A DNA stretch of 43,641 nucleotides from Bacteroidales bacterium UBA2287 (GTDB taxonomy: Bacteria; Bacteroidota; Bacteroidia; Bacteroidales; Tenuifilaceae), in assembly GCA_002345675.1 (NCBI GenBank), contig DDWL01000035.1, forward strand, positions 1-43,641, written 5' to 3'. The notes beneath the pieces are model-generated. The model did no database searches and was not told where the DNA came from. It saw only the letters and a program-made list of their open reading frames with translations. Position 1 is the stretch's first letter; every line of letters begins with the position of its first letter. Below are positions 34,831-40,618 of this stretch, one piece after another. A program made the position numbers and the translations under genes.

Positions 34831-35661
34831 CTACAAATCATCAATCTCGGCTATGACGCTATTCCTTTTTGTCCCAGAAAGATTTAACGAATCGAGTATT
34901 TGAGGCATCAGCGCAATTTGTCGGCAAAGCACAACACCTTTATCCATAAGCACCTGTTTTTCGCTTTTTGACAATTCGGTAAGAATTGAAATGGGGAAAA
35001 GTCTTTCCCTTTCAATTATTTCTTTTAGGCTTTTCCCTGCGGGATAATCCCAACTAACCAAATGTAAACCTGCACATTTCCCATAGTTTTCAGCATCAAC
35101 GGTAAATCGAGTATTAGTAAAAAGCCAACCCTCGAAAGTGAAATTTGCATACTCGGGTAGTGTTTTACGCTTTTTAATTATATCGTCCATTCGCGAACGA
35201 ACGTAAAGGGGAATTTGAACGCTCGACACCTTACCTGCTTCGTTGTGAAACTTGCACTCGGCAAGTCGCTGCACATTACTGCGTGTGGCAATTACGTCCA
35301 TTTCGTGCTGCACACAAACTCCTTGCACAATTTGACCAACCTCAACGCTAAACCCTTCGTGTTTAAAAATTTGGCCAATAAAATGCTCAAAGGGAAAACC
35401 TGTTGGGCCCAACTCCATTAACGCTTTTTTTAAACTATAGCGAGCAGCTAACCCCTTTTTCTTTTTACGAAGTAGAGTGAATGCCTTAGTATAAATCATC
35501 TTGGTTGTAACCCCTTCGTGAAGCCATTCGACCATTTCGTTAACAACCAATTCAATGTCAATTTCGGTAGCACCCGAACGCCTAAGCGACTCCTCGAGTT
35601 TACTTCTATTAAACGGTTGCGATTCGCCCGAAGCCTTTTTTACAAGTGGGAGATTTTTCAT
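34831..35661 (-). CDS. ATP-cone protein fused to a PD-(D/E)XK (Mrr-like) nuclease domain
   Basis: 276 residues in three parts. Residues about 5-87 form an ATP-cone, the nucleotide-sensing module of ribonucleotide reductases and NrdR (VKKASGESQPFNRSKLEESLRRSGA ... YSLKKALMELGP, shown here only in part). About 90-205 is a PD-(D/E)XK nuclease fold with Glu92, Asp122 in HEMDV and the Glu135-x-Lys137 of LAECKFH, so the active site looks complete. The C-terminal 65 residues look like a helix-hairpin-helix-type segment. It could be a DNA-cutting enzyme controlled by ATP/dATP level. It starts 43 nt after a HAD gene and likely shares its transcript. Similar fusions are widespread in Bacteroidota, usually named 'ATP cone' or 'restriction endonuclease'; their role is unknown to me. 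Confidence 0.85.
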   Translation of the reverse strand: MKNLPLVKKASGESQPFNRSKLEESLRRSGATEIDIELVVNEMVEWLHEGVTTKMIYTKAFTLLRKKKKGLAARYSLKKALMELGPTGFPFEHFIGQIFKHEGFSVEVGQIVQGVCVQHEMDVIATRSNVQRLAECKFHNEAGKVSSVQIPLYVRSRMDDIIKKRKTLPEYANFTFEGWLFTNTRFTVDAENYGKCAGLHLVSWDYPAGKSLKEIIERERLFPISILTELSKSEKQVLMDKGVVLCRQIALMPQILDSLNLSGTKRNSVIAEIDDL

Positions 35662-35704
35662 ATTAAAGTCTATCTAGTAATCTGTTAGTTATAAAATTCG
35701 AAAT

Positions 35705-36361
35705 TTATTCTATTAAAAAAAGATTTTCAATGCTTTCGCCTTTTGGAATATTTAAATGGTATGCCAATATACCTAATTTTTGGGCACCCACAACATGCTG
35801 AATCGAATCGTCGATGAATAGCGTTTCGCTTGCATTTAGTCCATTCTCGTTAAGAATTTTCAAAAACACTTCGGAATCGGGTTTGCGCATGTGCACAAGG
35901 TGCGAGTAGTACTCCCTTTCGAAGTAATGCGATAGGTTTTCGAAACCAAAACTATCGTTAAGCAGTTGATTATAGGCAACAAAGTGAATAGCATTGGTAT
36001 TGCTAAGCAGAAAAGTGCGGTAGTGCTGCTTAATGCTAAGCAGTAAATCGAGACGGTACTTTGGAAAATCGAGCAGCATGGCATTCCACGCATCGTCAAT
36101 TTGCTGGTCGGTTATGCTAACCTTACAAAGTTTTCGGAGGGCAATGCGAAAATCGGCAGGAGTTATTAATCCTTTGTCAAGTTTGTCGAACAAATCGACC
36201 TGCGAAGCCTGAGTGAAAACCTCTTCAAAATCGTTAAAGCCAATGGCTTTAAATGCATCGATGGTACTCTGATAGCTAAGATTAATGATTACTCCGCCAA
36301 GGTCGAAGATTATATTTTTAACATTTTTCGAAGCAAAAGGCTTAAAAATTGACTTTCCCAT
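35705..36361 (-). CDS. HAD-superfamily hydrolase
   Basis: 218 residues. HAD motifs are complete for the YihX-like branch: IIFDLGGV (nucleophile Asp20; the usual second Asp is Gly22, as in that branch), LLSNTN (Ser120), RKPD (Lys160) and FIDDS (Asp184/Asp185). A helical cap lies at about 30-110. It is probably a phosphatase for a small phosphorylated metabolite; the substrate cannot be told. It precedes the ATP-cone nuclease gene by 43 nt. A weak -7-like box (CATATTTG) lies at 36397-36404 on the minus strand. Confidence 0.88.
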   Translation of the reverse strand: MGKSIFKPFASKNVKNIIFDLGGVIINLSYQSTIDAFKAIGFNDFEEVFTQASQVDLFDKLDKGLITPADFRIALRKLCKVSITDQQIDDAWNAMLLDFPKYRLDLLLSIKQHYRTFLLSNTNAIHFVAYNQLLNDSFGFENLSHYFEREYYSHLVHMRKPDSEVFLKILNENGLNASETLFIDDSIQHVVGAQKLGILAYHLNIPKGESIENLFLIE

Positions 36362-36453
36362 AAAAAATTGACGATTAGATTTTGATTATTCCAATGCAAA
36401 TATGTAGTTTTGCAATCCAATAAAAAAGCCTTTGCGGTTTTTTTCGGGTTATT

Positions 36454-36511
36454 AGTTCTTAGTTAAGTTTTTATTCCGAAAGATATATATTACAAAATTT
36501 CGGGCCCATAG
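36454..36511. repeat. Duplicated tRNA upstream region and 5' end, copy 1
   Basis: This segment recurs at 36571-36628 with two base changes seen by eye. It covers the AT-rich stretch before the tRNA (TTTTTATTCCGAAAGATATA) and the first ten tRNA bases, so the tRNA promoter area was duplicated with the gene. Confidence 0.9.
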
Positions 36512-36560
36512 CCCCGATAGTTATCGGGGCTGGTTAGAGCACCTGACTCATAATCAGGTG
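36502..36560 (+). pseudogene. Truncated tRNA copy interrupted by a palindrome in the D-arm
   Basis: It starts GGGCCCATAG and continues CTGGTTAGAGCACC through the anticodon arm with CAT, both as in the intact tRNA at 36619. The 5 nt CTCAG of the D-stem are replaced by an 18-nt palindrome (36512-36529), and the sequence leaves the tRNA after CAGGTG, so the T-arm and 3' acceptor are missing. It cannot make a functional tRNA. Confidence 0.9.
36512..36529. repeat. 18-nt perfect palindrome inside the tRNA copy
   Basis: CCCCGATA-GT-TATCGGGG, an 8-bp stem with a 2-nt centre. The same core occurs in the insert at 37077-37109, at 31624 and at the right window edge. Confidence 0.85.
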
Positions 36561-36618
36561 AGCAACAAAAAGTTCTTAGTTATGTTTTTATTCCGAAAGA
36601 TATATATTACAAAATATC

Positions 36619-36692
36619 GGGCCCATAGCTCAGCTGGTTAGAGCACCTGACTCATAATCAGGTGGTCCTTGGTTCAAGCCCAAGTGGGCCCA
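36619..36692 (+). tRNA. tRNA with anticodon CAT (Met elongator, or Ile2 if lysidine-modified)
   Basis: 74 nt with a complete cloverleaf: acceptor GGGCCCA/TGGGCCC, D-stem GCTC/GAGC, anticodon stem CCTGA/TCAGG with loop CTCATAA, T-stem CTTGG/CCAAG, discriminator A. The 3' CCA is not encoded (CTG follows). CAT anticodons are shared by elongator Met and by the Ile2 tRNA whose C34 is converted to lysidine; sequence reading alone does not separate them. It is not the initiator type because the first pair is a normal G-C. A terminator follows at 36697. Confidence 0.95.
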
Positions 36693-36696
36693 CTGC

Positions 36697-36724
36697 AAAA
36701 AAGCACCCTCGTGGTGCTTTTTTT
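36697..36724 (+). terminator. Terminator of the tRNA
   Basis: Stem AAAAAAGCACC / GGTGCTTTTTT (36697-36707, 36713-36723) with loop CTCGT and a T-run. A copy follows the tRNA fragment at 37131. Confidence 0.92.
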
Positions 36725-36737
36725 TTTACTTGCTGCT

Positions 36738-37040
36738 ATGCCAAAACCTTGCTGCTACATACTATTCAGTCAAAAACTAAACCGCTTCTACATTGGCGCA
36801 ACCGCCGACTCGATTGAAAATAGAATTGAGAAGCATTTAGATAAAACCTTCGGAAATCAGGTTTTCTCTGCAAAGGCAAACGACTGGCAAGTTTTCCTTA
36901 CAATCCCTTTCGATACTTTCGACCATGCAGTTAGGGCGGAGCAGCACATTAAGAGAATGAAGAGCAGCGTGTACGTTCGAAATTTGGCCAAGTACCCCGA
37001 AATGGTGGAATCGCTTCGGTTTAAAACATGTAAACCCTAA
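36738..37040 (+). CDS. Small GIY-YIG nuclease (URI-type), tRNA-associated
   Basis: 100 residues. The GIY-YIG signature is read as CYILF at 6-10 and YIGAT at 18-22. Arg29 (IENRIEKH), His33 and the catalytic Glu68 (RAEQHIKRMKS) are in place, so the nuclease should be active. The ATG at 36738 is the first in the domain; the frame stays open back through the terminator and T-arm of the tRNA, but that stretch is tRNA sequence. The gene lies 45 nt after the intact tRNA and ends 14 nt before a duplicated tRNA 3' part. Small genes of this kind are frequent next to tRNAs in Bacteroidota. The role is not known; a self-copying or homing function is inferred from the flanking tRNA duplication. Confidence 0.88.
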   Translation: MPKPCCYILFSQKLNRFYIGATADSIENRIEKHLDKTFGNQVFSAKANDWQVFLTIPFDTFDHAVRAEQHIKRMKSSVYVRNLAKYPEMVESLRFKTCKP

Positions 37041-37054
37041 CACTATTTCGTCAA

Positions 37055-37130
37055 ACTCATAATCAGGTGGTCCTTGCCCCGATAGCTCCCGATAACTATC
37101 AGGACGGGGCAAGCCCAAGTGGACCACTGC
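37055..37130 (+). pseudogene. tRNA 3'-part duplicate interrupted by a palindrome in the T-arm
   Basis: 37055-37076 equals the anticodon-loop-to-T-stem segment of the intact tRNA (36650-36671). The next three bases (GTT) are replaced by a 33-nt palindromic insert (37077-37109). CAAGCCCAAGTGG then resumes, with a changed and shortened acceptor (ACCAC for GCCCAC). The terminator that follows the tRNA is duplicated as well. Confidence 0.9.
37077..37109. repeat. 33-nt palindromic insert in the T-arm
   Basis: Begins CCCCGATAG and ends GACGGGG, with CCCGATAACTATC in the middle. The outer CCCC/GGGG pair, and the flanking CTTG/CAAG of the tRNA extend the stem to 8 bp. It shares its core with the 18-nt palindrome at 36512. 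Confidence 0.85.
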
Positions 37131-37158
37131 AAAAAAGCACTCTCGTGGTGCTTTTTTT
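37131..37158 (+). terminator. Duplicate of the tRNA terminator
   Basis: AAAAAAGCAC / GTGCTTTTTT with the same CTCGTG loop region as at 36697, one base changed in the stem. Confidence 0.8.
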
Positions 37159-37213
37159 TTTAACTTTCGCACCCTGCTTCTTCAATGCATTATGGGGTTC
37201 AATTTTCAGCTAC

Positions 37214-37240
37214 AACCTTGCATACTACTCTCAATCAAGT
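37214..37240 (+). pseudogene. Possible decayed start of a second GIY-YIG gene
   Basis: ACCTTGCATACTACTCTCAA reads A-Y-Y-S-Q-S and aligns, with a six-base gap, to the CCYILFSQ start of the GIY-YIG gene (ACCTTGCTGCTACATACTAT). It lies about 55 nt after a duplicated terminator, as the intact gene does after its own. The match is short, so the call is tentative. Confidence 0.35.
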
Positions 37241-37248
37241 TGTTTTAT

Positions 37249-37275
37249 AAAAAAGGCTGCCTTTTCAGACAGCCT
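37249..37275 (-). terminator. Terminator of the 185-aa exported protein gene
   Basis: Stem AGGCTG / CAGCCT (37254-37259, 37270-37275) followed on the minus strand by a run of six Ts, 25 nt past the stop codon. Confidence 0.7.
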
Positions 37276-37299
37276 CAATTTGCATTTTACTATTAATCG

Positions 37300-37857
37300 T
37301 TATTGCGCTGGTGGCTCAAATCCGTAAGCAATGCCTTCAACAAAGTGTGTGGGTATTTCGTTGTAGCCGCCTTTCGATTCTCTTCGGGTAACTAAAATAA
37401 TAATAGCCCCCATGTTTACTGCCTTTTTCTTCATTCTAATTTCGGCGCTACTTTTCGCCGACTTGGCTGTTCTACTTCGTGGCGACGATTGCGCGTCAAC
37501 ATTGCCTAATGGGTAAAGCCCTTCAACATCGTCTTTGTTGTCGCTTATAATAACTGTTTTCCAACTTTTTTCGTCAACCATTTCAACAGCTAATGTGTTG
37601 AAACTTTCAATTCGACCATTGGCGTAAAATATTTTATGGATTTGTTTACGAGCCATTTCCACAGTTTGTTGTTTTCCTTTTGGAAAATAAACAATGGCAC
37701 TTGGCGAAACCTTTTGTACTTTTCCAATAACTCGTCGTTTGCTTATTAGCATTATAGTGTCGAGTTGCTCAACAGGTTCTTGAGCCTGAGTTATTGAACT
37801 GGACGCCACAACGAACAGCAGTATTAGCAGAAGTATTCTCATAGGGGTGTTTTTCAT
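37300..37857 (-). CDS. Exported protein of unknown function
   Basis: 185 residues from the ATG at 37857 (MKNTPMRILLLILLFVVASS, cleaved after ITQAQ). The longer frame to 37953 would put 32 polar residues before the signal peptide and overlap the next gene. The region after the signal (LDTIMLISKRRVIGKVQKVSPSAIVY) is typical of small Bacteroidota exported proteins that begin with a short beta barrel-like 'GKV..V....I.Y' unit. A basic stretch (RSRTAKSAKSS) follows, then a poorly defined C-terminus. A TAATTTTG box on minus at 37866-37873 lies so close to the first ATG that the second ATG at 37842 could be the true start. Confidence 0.65.
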   Translation of the reverse strand: MKNTPMRILLLILLFVVASSSITQAQEPVEQLDTIMLISKRRVIGKVQKVSPSAIVYFPKGKQQTVEMARKQIHKIFYANGRIESFNTLAVEMVDEKSWKTVIISDNKDDVEGLYPLGNVDAQSSPRSRTAKSAKSSAEIRMKKKAVNMGAIIILVTRRESKGGYNEIPTHFVEGIAYGFEPPAQ

Positions 37858-37939
37858 CTTGGAAACAAAATTAATACCATTTTTTAAAATGCAGCACAAT
37901 AATACTTTATTGTTTTTAACAAGAGATAGTATTTGTTGC

Positions 37940-38278
37940 TTACTTATTGCCATTGGTAAAAAAGTAAAATCCTATTGAAGTTATTAGCAACTTATTAGCC
38001 ATTGCCAATCCAAGCAAATAAGGATGAAATAGGAATATAGTTATAATGGCAAATATTGAAATAAGCAACCCCGAAATTACGGTTAAGCCCTGCTTCCCAA
38101 GTATTCCGCCAAAGAGTAAAAGTAGTGCGAGTAAGCAAAATACTAATGATACATAAAAGTTTAATGAATTAAAGTTGAGCATTTGTAACGATTCTCGATT
38201 TACTAACACAATTAGGAATATAAGGCTTAATCGTAAAAGCCAAGAGGCAAATAGGGAGCCCGATTTAAATGGTTTCAT
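37940..38278 (-). CDS. Small four-helix membrane protein, unknown
   Basis: 112 residues with a basic N-terminus (MKPFKSGS) and four hydrophobic helices (about 9-27, 38-59, 64-84, 91-108). No family is recognised. It lies 82 nt upstream of the exported-protein gene on the same strand and is divergent from the acyltransferase gene. A near-consensus box (TACCTTTA, minus strand) lies at 38315-38322. Confidence 0.7.
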   Translation of the reverse strand: MKPFKSGSLFASWLLRLSLIFLIVLVNRESLQMLNFNSLNFYVSLVFCLLALLLLFGGILGKQGLTVISGLLISIFAIITIFLFHPYLLGLAMANKLLITSIGFYFFTNGNK

Positions 38279-38298
38279 ACTTGTATTATATTTTCAGT

Positions 38299-38306
38299 TA
38301 CTTTTG
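38299..38306 (+). promoter_or_regulatory. Probable -7 box (TACTTTTG) of the acyltransferase gene
   Basis: Fits TAnnTTTG, with a TTG at 38281-38283 that could serve as the -33 element. The start codon is 56 nt downstream. Confidence 0.5.
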
Positions 38307-38362
38307 CAATGTAATAAAGGTACGCTAAAATTCGAAAATCATTTTAATTACTCGTTAAAGGT

Positions 38363-39112
38363 TTGAATAATTTAATTTCCCTTTTTATTTGGATTGCAGC
38401 TGGGTTATTGTCGCTGCTTCTCTTTTTAGTTGACTTGTTGGTTTGGGTACTTACTTTTTGGTGGGATAAACGGCTTTGGGTTTTACATCGCTACTCCACT
38501 TACTGGTCGATGCTTTACTTATGGTTAAATCCGCTTTGGCGAATTAATATTTTTGGTAAGGATAACATAAGAAAAAAGCAGGCTTATGTAATCGTTTCAA
38601 ACCACCAAAGTGCTCTCGATATTCTATTACTATACAGGCTTTTTACTCACTTTAAATGGGTTGCAAAGAAGGAACTTTTTCGAGTGCCAGTTGTTGGTTG
38701 GAACCTTTGGCTAAACCGATATATTACAGTAGACAGGAAAAATCCAAAGGATGCAATGCGAATGATTCTGCAAGGATTAGCCCATTTACGCATGGGTAGT
38801 TCGGTGCTACTTTTTGCCGAAGGCACTCGAACCCTCGACGGGAAGGTTAAACGGTTTAAGGAGGGGGCTTTTCTTCTTGCAAAAAAAGCAAGTGTTCCAA
38901 TTCTGCCTGTGGTAATTGATGGAACGCTTGAGGCACTACCAAAAAACGGATTTACATTAAGCGGCAGGCATACTTTTAAAATTCACATTCTCCCTGAAAT
39001 TTCTGCTGAAATTGTTAGTCAAATGGAGCCTGCCGAACTAGCAAAGTATATAAACCAAATTATTTTAGAAAAGCACAAGGAGGTTGCCCCAAAATACTAT
39101 AGCGAAGCATAG
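38363..39112 (+). CDS. plsC: 1-acyl-sn-glycerol-3-phosphate acyltransferase (PlsC-type)
   Basis: 249 residues. It adds the second acyl chain in phosphatidic acid synthesis. Acyltransferase blocks are intact: NHQSALD with His81 and Asp86, then NRYITVDR, FAEGTRTLDG (151-160), FKEGAFLLA and PVVIDGT. Two hydrophobic helices lie at the N-terminus. The start is TTG: an in-frame stop lies at 38345 and no ATG occurs before the domain, and AAAGG directly before the TTG could serve as ribosome binding site. Plus-strand neighbours are purE and outer-membrane genes. Confidence 0.9.
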   Translation: MNNLISLFIWIAAGLLSLLLFLVDLLVWVLTFWWDKRLWVLHRYSTYWSMLYLWLNPLWRINIFGKDNIRKKQAYVIVSNHQSALDILLLYRLFTHFKWVAKKELFRVPVVGWNLWLNRYITVDRKNPKDAMRMILQGLAHLRMGSSVLLFAEGTRTLDGKVKRFKEGAFLLAKKASVPILPVVIDGTLEALPKNGFTLSGRHTFKIHILPEISAEIVSQMEPAELAKYINQIILEKHKEVAPKYYSEA

Positions 39113-39130
39113 CAATCTCGTATTAAAAAA

Positions 39131-39199
39131 ATGTTTTTAAACGTATTCGTATTTTTAAGGGTTGCTATTGCGTTTTTTCTGATTATTATTGCACTATAA
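39131..39199 (+). CDS. Possible 22-residue single-helix membrane peptide
   Basis: ATG to TAA encodes MFLNVFVFLRVAIAFFLIII and AL, one continuous hydrophobic helix with a single arginine. It lies 18 nt after the acyltransferase stop codon and 19 nt before purE. The stretch is T-rich, so a chance frame is possible. No homologue is recognised. Confidence 0.35.
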   Translation: MFLNVFVFLRVAIAFFLIIIAL

Positions 39200-39218
39200 A
39201 CAATTTAACTAACTACCT

Positions 39219-39737
39219 ATGACACCTCTTGTTAGCATAATTATGGGAAGTGCTTCCGACATGGCAGTGATGGAAGATGCAGCCAAGTTCTTGAACGACC
39301 TTAAAATACCTTTCGAAATAAACGCCCTTTCGGCACATCGAACCCCCGATATTGTTGCCGAATTTGCACGAGGTGCAGCCGACAAAGGGATTAAGGTAAT
39401 TATTGCGGGAGCAGGCGGAGCTGCTCATTTACCAGGCGTAATTGCTGCTTTTACGCCACTACCCGTAATTGGAGTTCCAATAAAGGCGTCAATTTCGATC
39501 GATGGGTGGGACTCAATTCTGTCAATTCTTCAAATGCCTGCTGGCATTCCAGTTGCAACGGTAGCACTAAATGGGTCGCGTAATGCAGGCATTTTAGCTG
39601 CACAAATAATTGCTACGGGAAATTCAGAAATTATGGAGCGAGTTAAAGTTTTTAAGTCCGAACTGGCTCAAAAGGTTATATCGGCCAATGTTGAATTGGC
39701 AAAAATTCAGTTTGAATATAGAACAAACGGAAAATGA
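39219..39737 (+). CDS. purE: N5-carboxyaminoimidazole ribonucleotide mutase
   Basis: 172 residues, class I PurE of purine synthesis. It converts N5-CAIR to CAIR. Key segments are intact: MGSASDMAVM (9-18), SAHRTP (38-43) with the catalytic His40, and AGAGGAAHLPG (63-73). Length is standard. Its stop codon overlaps the next start by 4 nt (ATGA), so translation is coupled to an outer-membrane protein gene, an odd partner for a purine enzyme. No purK is in the window. Confidence 0.96.
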   Translation: MTPLVSIIMGSASDMAVMEDAAKFLNDLKIPFEINALSAHRTPDIVAEFARGAADKGIKVIIAGAGGAAHLPGVIAAFTPLPVIGVPIKASISIDGWDSILSILQMPAGIPVATVALNGSRNAGILAAQIIATGNSEIMERVKVFKSELAQKVISANVELAKIQFEYRTNGK

Positions 39738-40618
39738 AAAAGCAACCGACTTTTGTCGAATGGGGTCACCATTCAATACTAATGCTGTTTTTGGGTTTTT
39801 CGCTTTGCGCTCAGAGCGCATTTGCTGGCCTTCCCGAAGGCGCCCCAGGCAGTCGCGCTGCAGCAATGGGCAATACGGGGGTGTCAATTGTCGATTCTTG
39901 GTCGGTTTTTAATAATCAGGCAGGTTTAGCATTTCTTGAGCATATGTCGATTGGCTTGCATCACGAAAATAGGTTTATTAGTCCCGATTTAAGTTTTAGC
40001 GCATTGGGTTTTGTTTACCCTGTTAAGCCTGGCACGTTTGGCTTGTCGGTAAAACGGTTAGGTTTTACCGAGTTTAGCCAAACAAAAGCAGGACTTGCCT
40101 ACGGAATGAAATTGGCTCCTCGCTTTAGCGCTGGGGTGCAAATTAATATGCACAACATAAATGCGTCGGGAGTTTATGGTCAAACTTCGGCTTTTTCGGT
40201 CGAAGCAGGACTTTACTACACCCCAAGCAAAAACCTGAGCGTTGGCGTTCATGTGGTCAACCCTTCGCGAAGCAAAATTCACGACGACGAACGAATCCCT
40301 ACTATTTTCAATTTAGGCATTGCCTATAAACTTGGCGAAAAGGTTATTTTAACTGGGGCTGCCGAAAAAAATATCGATACCAATCCCAACTTCAAAGCGG
40401 GGTTAGAGTACTCGCCCATAAATAACTTATTCTTTCGAACTGGATTCTCGACCAATCCATCGCTGCTTTGCTTTGGTCTTGGCTACAACTACAGTGGGTT
40501 ACAATTCGACTTTGCCTTTTCGAAGCATCAGTACTTAGGGTATACCCCTCAGGTATCGCTGTCGTATGTTTTTGGAGCAAAGTCTGCAGTTGCCGAATCA
40601 GAACCTAAGCTGCCATGA
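39734..40618 (+). CDS. Outer-membrane barrel protein, PorV/PorQ-like
   Basis: 294 residues with a signal peptide ending QSAFA (about 31). The mature start GAPGSRAAAMGNTGVSIVDSW followed by NNQAGLAFL is typical of the PorV/PorQ/FadL-type barrel family of Bacteroidota. The rest is amphipathic strands, with GLEYSPINNLFFRTGF and GLGYNYSGLQFDFAFS near the end. It is short for FadL and lacks its hatch, so PorQ-like is preferred; a T9SS role is possible but not shown. 4-nt overlaps with purE before and the HhH barrel gene after. Confidence 0.8.
   Translation: MKKQPTFVEWGHHSILMLFLGFSLCAQSAFAGLPEGAPGSRAAAMGNTGVSIVDSWSVFNNQAGLAFLEHMSIGLHHENRFISPDLSFSALGFVYPVKPGTFGLSVKRLGFTEFSQTKAGLAYGMKLAPRFSAGVQINMHNINASGVYGQTSAFSVEAGLYYTPSKNLSVGVHVVNPSRSKIHDDERIPTIFNLGIAYKLGEKVILTGAAEKNIDTNPNFKAGLEYSPINNLFFRTGFSTNPSLLCFGLGYNYSGLQFDFAFSKHQYLGYTPQVSLSYVFGAKSAVAESEPKLP

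Noticed and set aside
36502..36692. Two functional tRNAs
   Set aside because: The first copy lacks a normal D-stem and everything after the anticodon arm; only the second folds.
36669..36737. N-terminal extension of the GIY-YIG frame
   Set aside because: It would be read from a TTG inside the tRNA T-arm and through the terminator; the ATG at 36738 fits the domain start.
37067..37327. 86-codon frame on plus
   Set aside because: Made of the tRNA fragment, palindrome and terminator, and it runs into the antisense of the next gene; not a protein gene.
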